Shown: piece by piece, positions 10,401-13,400 of the stretch
How the letters are laid out: every line of letters starts with the position of its first letter
How positions within the stretch are numbered: the first letter of the stretch is position 1
Assembly (NCBI GenBank): GCA_036524155.1
Contig: DATDCV010000604.1
Coordinates: forward strand, 1-16,929
Origin: DATDCV01 sp036524155
GTDB taxonomy: Bacteria > Verrucomicrobiota > Verrucomicrobiia > Limisphaerales > UBA8199
DNA: 16,929 nucleotides
Reading direction: 5' to 3'
Translations under genes and position numbers: made by a program
The notes under the pieces: generated by a model
Database searches by the model: none
Seen by the model: the letters and a program-made list of their open reading frames with translations, nothing else
Told to the model about the DNA's origin: nothing

Positions 10401-13400
10401 TAGCGATATTCAGCCCGGCGGAGAATGCGACTTTTACCGCGGGTCAAGTTTTTGAAATTTCCGCAACTGCGTCAACGTCGGAGGGGGCAATAGCAAAAGT
10501 GGAATTCTTCGCAAACAACAAAAAGATCGGTGAAAGCTTCGCCCCGGCAGAAGGTTATTACAGGTTGCTCTGGAACAGTCAGGTGACCGGCGTCTACGCC
10601 CTGCAGGCTCGCGCTCTGGATTCGCACGGCCTGGCAACTCTATCTGATCCCGTTCGCATTCGCATTGGCAACGTGGGGGATATGCCTATCGCTGAGATTT
10701 CAAACCTGACGGATGGACAAGTAGTCCGCGAAGGCAGGTTTGAAGCTCGCGGAACCGCTAGCAATGTCAATCAAGACCCGGGACTCAACATCGCCTACAC
10801 GCTTCGCTTGTACCGCTCCGATAATTATGCGAACCCGCCCTGCTGGCAGCTCATAGCCGATTACACCCCTGCCACCACTGGAAGAAAGGTGAATGAAGTC
10901 CTTGGTGTGCTCGACTTTTCACGGGTTCGCAACGGCGCCTACGTCCTTGAGCTTGAGGTGGACGGGCAACTTGCATCTGATGTCAGCTTCATCTTGGAAA
11001 ACAACCTCAAAGTGGGCGCGTTCACCTTCAGCGAGCAAGATCTCGTTTTGCCGGCCAGCGGCATGCCATTAACCCTTGTCCGCACCTACAGCTCGTTCAA
11101 TCCCGCCGTCGGCCAATTCGGCCACGGTTGGACGCTGTCTGTGAGCGATGTGGAGCTGGAGATTAATGAAGATCGGGCCATGACCACGGATAATGATCCA
11201 GACCCAGGAGACCCGCCCACCTTCAACATGCGGGTCGCAGGCGGAAGGGATGTCACTCTGAGCCTTCCAGACGGCAGGCGAACTACCTTTGCTTTTTACC
11301 TTGAGCAGGGCGCTTGCCAACCCGGCGACGAAGCGGACTTCTGCTATTATGCCAAATGGAAGTCTCCGCCGGGAGTCACAGCGACATTATCGGCTCTGCC
11401 CGGTGAAGATCGAATCGTCGCATTCTGGGGAGGGTTCGTCTTCTGGACAGCCGCCCCCCTCGCCGGTTTGGATAATTACGACTTCTCTGGTTTCACCCTC
11501 AAAATGCTCGACGGCACGGAATACACCATAAAAAGAGAGGACCTTGGAGAGCATCATTACGGCGGGGGGCGCAACTTCGTGCACGCCTACGGTCAGGCCC
11601 ACGTCACAAGCATCCGCACCGTTTCCGGTGATCATACTGTGATCGGAGAACAGACGGGAACGGCGCCGTTCTCAATTTCCTCTTACACGGCAGACAATAC
11701 CAAAACACGTTCTGTACGCATCAACCGGAATAATGACGGGTACATCTCCGAAATCTACGACGCTAAAGCGGTCAATCCGGCAACGGGAGATCCGATCCCG
11801 GGATCCCTTCCCGCCATAAAATACGATTACGTCAATGGGGACTTGACGGCCGTGCACAAGCTCGTCAACAAGGACGGGGCTACGGAGGCTGAGCGCTATG
11901 CAGTAGTGAACTACATTTACGACCCGTCCCTCCCACACTACATCAGCGAGATCAGAGATCCGTTAAACAACCCTGCCGCTCGCAACCGATATGATCCCGA
12001 CGGCAGGCTTTTTGAGATTAAAGATGCCGCAGGCAATATCACTACTTTCGAGCACGATTTGGAGGGAAGGAGAGAAACAGTTATTGATCCGCTCCTCCAC
12101 AGAACCGATCACATTTACGACGAGCGCGGAAATGTGACGAGCACAACCGATCCCCTTGGACACACCACCTCCCGCACATACGATCTGGAGGATCACCTGC
12201 TCACCGACACCGATCCCCTCTCCAAGACCACAACCTACTCGTACTCAGGGCCCAACAAGCTCCTGGAGATCGTTACCGACCCTCTTAAACACACGACGCG
12301 ATATACATACAACGACAACGGTCAGATTAAAACGGTGACCGACGCCCGAGGACACCTGACCGTGAACTCCTACGAAGCGGGGAACCTCAAGACTACCACG
12401 CAGACACTACGTGTCGGCATGCAGGATGAGACTCCCGTTTCCACAACGTACGAATACTATAATGATTCAAAACTGCTGAAGGCCGTAATCGATCCGGTGA
12501 ACGCCCTAACCGAGTACGGCTATGACGCCGCGGGAAATGTCATCAGAACTACGTTTTTTAAGGACGCGGATCGCAACACAGTATTGTCCGAGACCATTTG
12601 TGCGGAGGAATGGAGTTGGGCCGGGGGTTATGACGCGAACGGCAATAGGCTGGTGGAGCGGATCACACGCCAGATTCCCGACACGAGCCCTCAAGAGTAC
12701 GAGACTGCTGTGACCCGCTTTCAGTACGATGATCAGAACCGCCTGATTAAGACCACCTTGCCCTTGAATGCAGCGGGGTCCGAGGACTACATCACCCGCA
12801 CGACATACAATTTACAGGGCAAACCAGAGACAACCACCGATATGCTCGGCCGCGTTACCTCACACCGCTATGACGTGCGCGGGAATCTCAGCCAAACCGA
12901 GTTTCCGGATGGCACCGTGACTCGGACGGTTTATGATGCGCTCGGTCGGGCTGAGATCACAACCGACAAACACAACGCGCCAACAGGCGATCAAACAGTA
13001 ACGACGGCTAACGGCTCACGCACCGTATATGATCCTGCAGGCCGGGCTATCCGCACGGAGCGCCTGAAGAACATCAGTATTCACGTCCCAAACACAGGCT
13101 CGACGCGGAACTCTGAATTGAGAGATCCGCCTCCGCTCGTGATTAGCAGCTCCTCGACCGAATACGACGACGCAGGCCATATTCGCACCGCTAGGGATCA
13201 ACGCGGCTCTGTGACTACTTACACTTATGATGACGCCGGCCGTCGGAATACTGTGCAGGACGCCTTGGGCCGTGTTTCCAGCTATAGTTACGATGAAAAC
13301 GGCAATCAGACGTCATTTACCGACGCGCTTGAGCGCGTTATGATCTTCGAATATGACGAACTAAACCGGCTCATCTCTACACGGCCGCCAGTGGTTGATG

